From contig JAGAZE010000034.1 of assembly GCA_017940185.1 (NCBI GenBank), positions 1-64,000 on the forward strand: a stretch of 64,000 nucleotides of DNA. Direction: 5' to 3'. Below are positions 63,040-64,000 of the stretch, in pieces. The position numbers and the translations under genes are program-made. Within the stretch, counting starts at the first letter, position 1, and every line of letters starts with the position of its first letter. The notes beneath the pieces were generated by a model. The model searched no databases and was not told the DNA's origin. It saw nothing but the letters and a program-made list of their open reading frames with translations. The DNA is from Bacteroidaceae bacterium. Its GTDB lineage: Bacteria; Bacteroidota; Bacteroidia; Bacteroidales; Bacteroidaceae.

Positions 63040-64000
63040 TTGTCTGCGCAACAGCAACCCATTCCCCCTTCCGTTTCCCGCCTGATACAATGGTTGCGCT
63101 TTCCGTTGATGGTGGGCGTGGTATGCATCCACACCGATTTGCGCGTGGTGCGTCCCGATTTGCGACAGCTGTCGCTGTTTGGCGAGGCAATGAGTCTCTT
63201 TGTCGACTTCGTGTGCAGCGCTGCGGTGCCGCTCTTCTTCTTCATTTCAGGCTATCTCTTCTCCATCCACTATGGTCGTCGCAGTTATGTGGAGCACCTG
63301 CGCCGCAAGATGCGCACCCTTGTGGTGCCTTATGTGCTGTGGATTGCTTTGTGCATCGCCATTGTGGCGGCATGCCAGGCCATCGTGCCGGGTTTCCGGC
63401 TCCTGCTGCATAAGGCCGTGGCCGACTGCGATGTGACCGATTTCCTATGGATGTTTTGGGACGTGAGCCGCGCCACGGGCATCGAAGCCGACCAGCACGG
63501 ACCCCTCGTGGGACAGTTTTGGTTTCTGCAATGCCTCATGGTGCTCACCCTGCTCGCTCCCCTACTGCACCGACTGGTGCGTCATCTGCCCATCGTCACC
63601 CTCTCTGTGCTCTTCATCGTCTATGCCTGGGGACTGCTACCCCACCTTCCGGGCATCCACGCAGGCGCTTTCTTCTACTACTTCCTCGGCGCAGCCGTCG
63701 CCACACATCGGCCCGACTTCACCCTATGCCTCCGCAAGCGGGGATGGATGGCACTGCCTGTATTCCTTATATTATATATAGGTAAGCACCACTTGTTTCC
63801 TCAGTTGCCCGATGCGCTGTGGGCGGTGGAGACGTTGCTGATGTCCATCGGCGAACTATGGCTTGCCGACCGCATCATATGCCGACGCTACCCGTCGACC
63901 CATCAGCTGCCGGCAGTTGTGACATGGCTTGCCGCCAGCAGCTTCTTCATCTTCGCCTCCCACCGTTTCTACAGTGCCGTGCTCACCAACCTGGCACGCG
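63040..64000 (+). CDS. acyltransferase-3 family membrane protein, cut by window edge
   Basis: The frame is open to the last base. The visible part reads PLMVGVVCIHTDLR, AAVPLFFFISGYLFS and LVGQFWFLQCLMVLTLLAPL, with several membrane helices, the pattern of family 3 acyltransferases. The start is uncertain: TTG 63040 (followed by SAQQQPIPPS) gives a full-length N-terminus, and the first in-frame ATG is 63109. It lies 51 bases after the symporter gene and may be co-transcribed. The acceptor sugar is unknown. Confidence 0.85.
   Translation, partial: MSAQQQPIPPSVSRLIQWLRFPLMVGVVCIHTDLRVVRPDLRQLSLFGEAMSLFVDFVCSAAVPLFFFISGYLFSIHYGRRSYVEHLRRKMRTLVVPYVLWIALCIAIVAACQAIVPGFRLLLHKAVADCDVTDFLWMFWDVSRATGIEADQHGPLVGQFWFLQCLMVLTLLAPLLHRLVRHLPIVTLSVLFIVYAWGLLPHLPGIHAGAFFYYFLGAAVATHRPDFTLCLRKRGWMALPVFLILYIGKHHLFPQLPDALWAVETLLMSIGELWLADRIICRRYPSTHQLPAVVTWLAASSFFIFASHRFYSAVLTNLAR

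Overview
The window looks like a chromosomal segment of a Prevotella-like member of the Bacteroidales. The evidence is the many TAnnTTTG promoters (usually TACCTTTG, several with a TTTG box 18-20 bases upstream), a PorT-type outer-membrane protein of the type IX secretion system, a Wzi/SLBB/Wzz/EpsG surface-polysaccharide locus, many small exported proteins with MKK...FAQ or lipobox signals, a DUF4252-like protein and a tmRNA tag ending YALAA. The species cannot be fixed from sequence alone. No phage, insertion sequence or CRISPR array was recognised.

Layout. Bases 1-1022 hold, on the minus strand, a good promoter, a roughly 440-base structured leader with a C10 tract inside a short reading frame, a 74-residue peptide gene and the start of a lipoprotein gene. 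Bases 1137-12588 are minus-strand housekeeping: a SpoIIE-type phosphatase, the rimP-nusA-infB operon, greA with a HIT-family gene, cysS and an S41 protease. Two tRNA genes (Asn, Arg) follow on the plus strand. Bases 13032-20362 carry the Fe-S assembly genes in an unusual split form: sufB on the minus strand, then a Ca2+-type P-ATPase and a repeat-rich island, then sufC-sufD on the plus strand. Bases 20632-31973 hold a YitT protein, a TonB-type barrel receptor, a ferredoxin, PorT, an unknown secreted protein, a split periplasmic 5'-nucleotidase, rplS, and a folP-cdaA-C1B peptidase operon.

Bases 32254-37161 form a secreted-protein operon: a large surface protein, a small acidic peptide, a DNA/RNA endonuclease and an acyltransferase. 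Bases 37280-42354 hold small exported proteins, a strikingly Ser/Tyr/Gly-rich exported protein, the Wzi-like protein and a lipoprotein. Bases 42364-54568 are a Wzx/Wzy-type polysaccharide locus on the minus strand, with one glycosyltransferase gene inverted inside it. The tmRNA gene lies just beyond it. Bases 55635-64000 hold an esterase-like hydrolase, topA, aroK, speA, a dicarboxylate symporter and a second acyltransferase that runs off the end.

The most unusual signals are noncoding. Two intergenic 22-base tandem arrays of one sequence family, each opening with an inverted unit that can form a hairpin, lie about 38 kb apart, and a third 22-base array has unrelated sequence. Three genes have exact or near-exact two-copy duplications of 14-16 bases directly before the start codon. 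A homopolymer in the first leader could switch a reading frame that ends on the start codon of the next gene.
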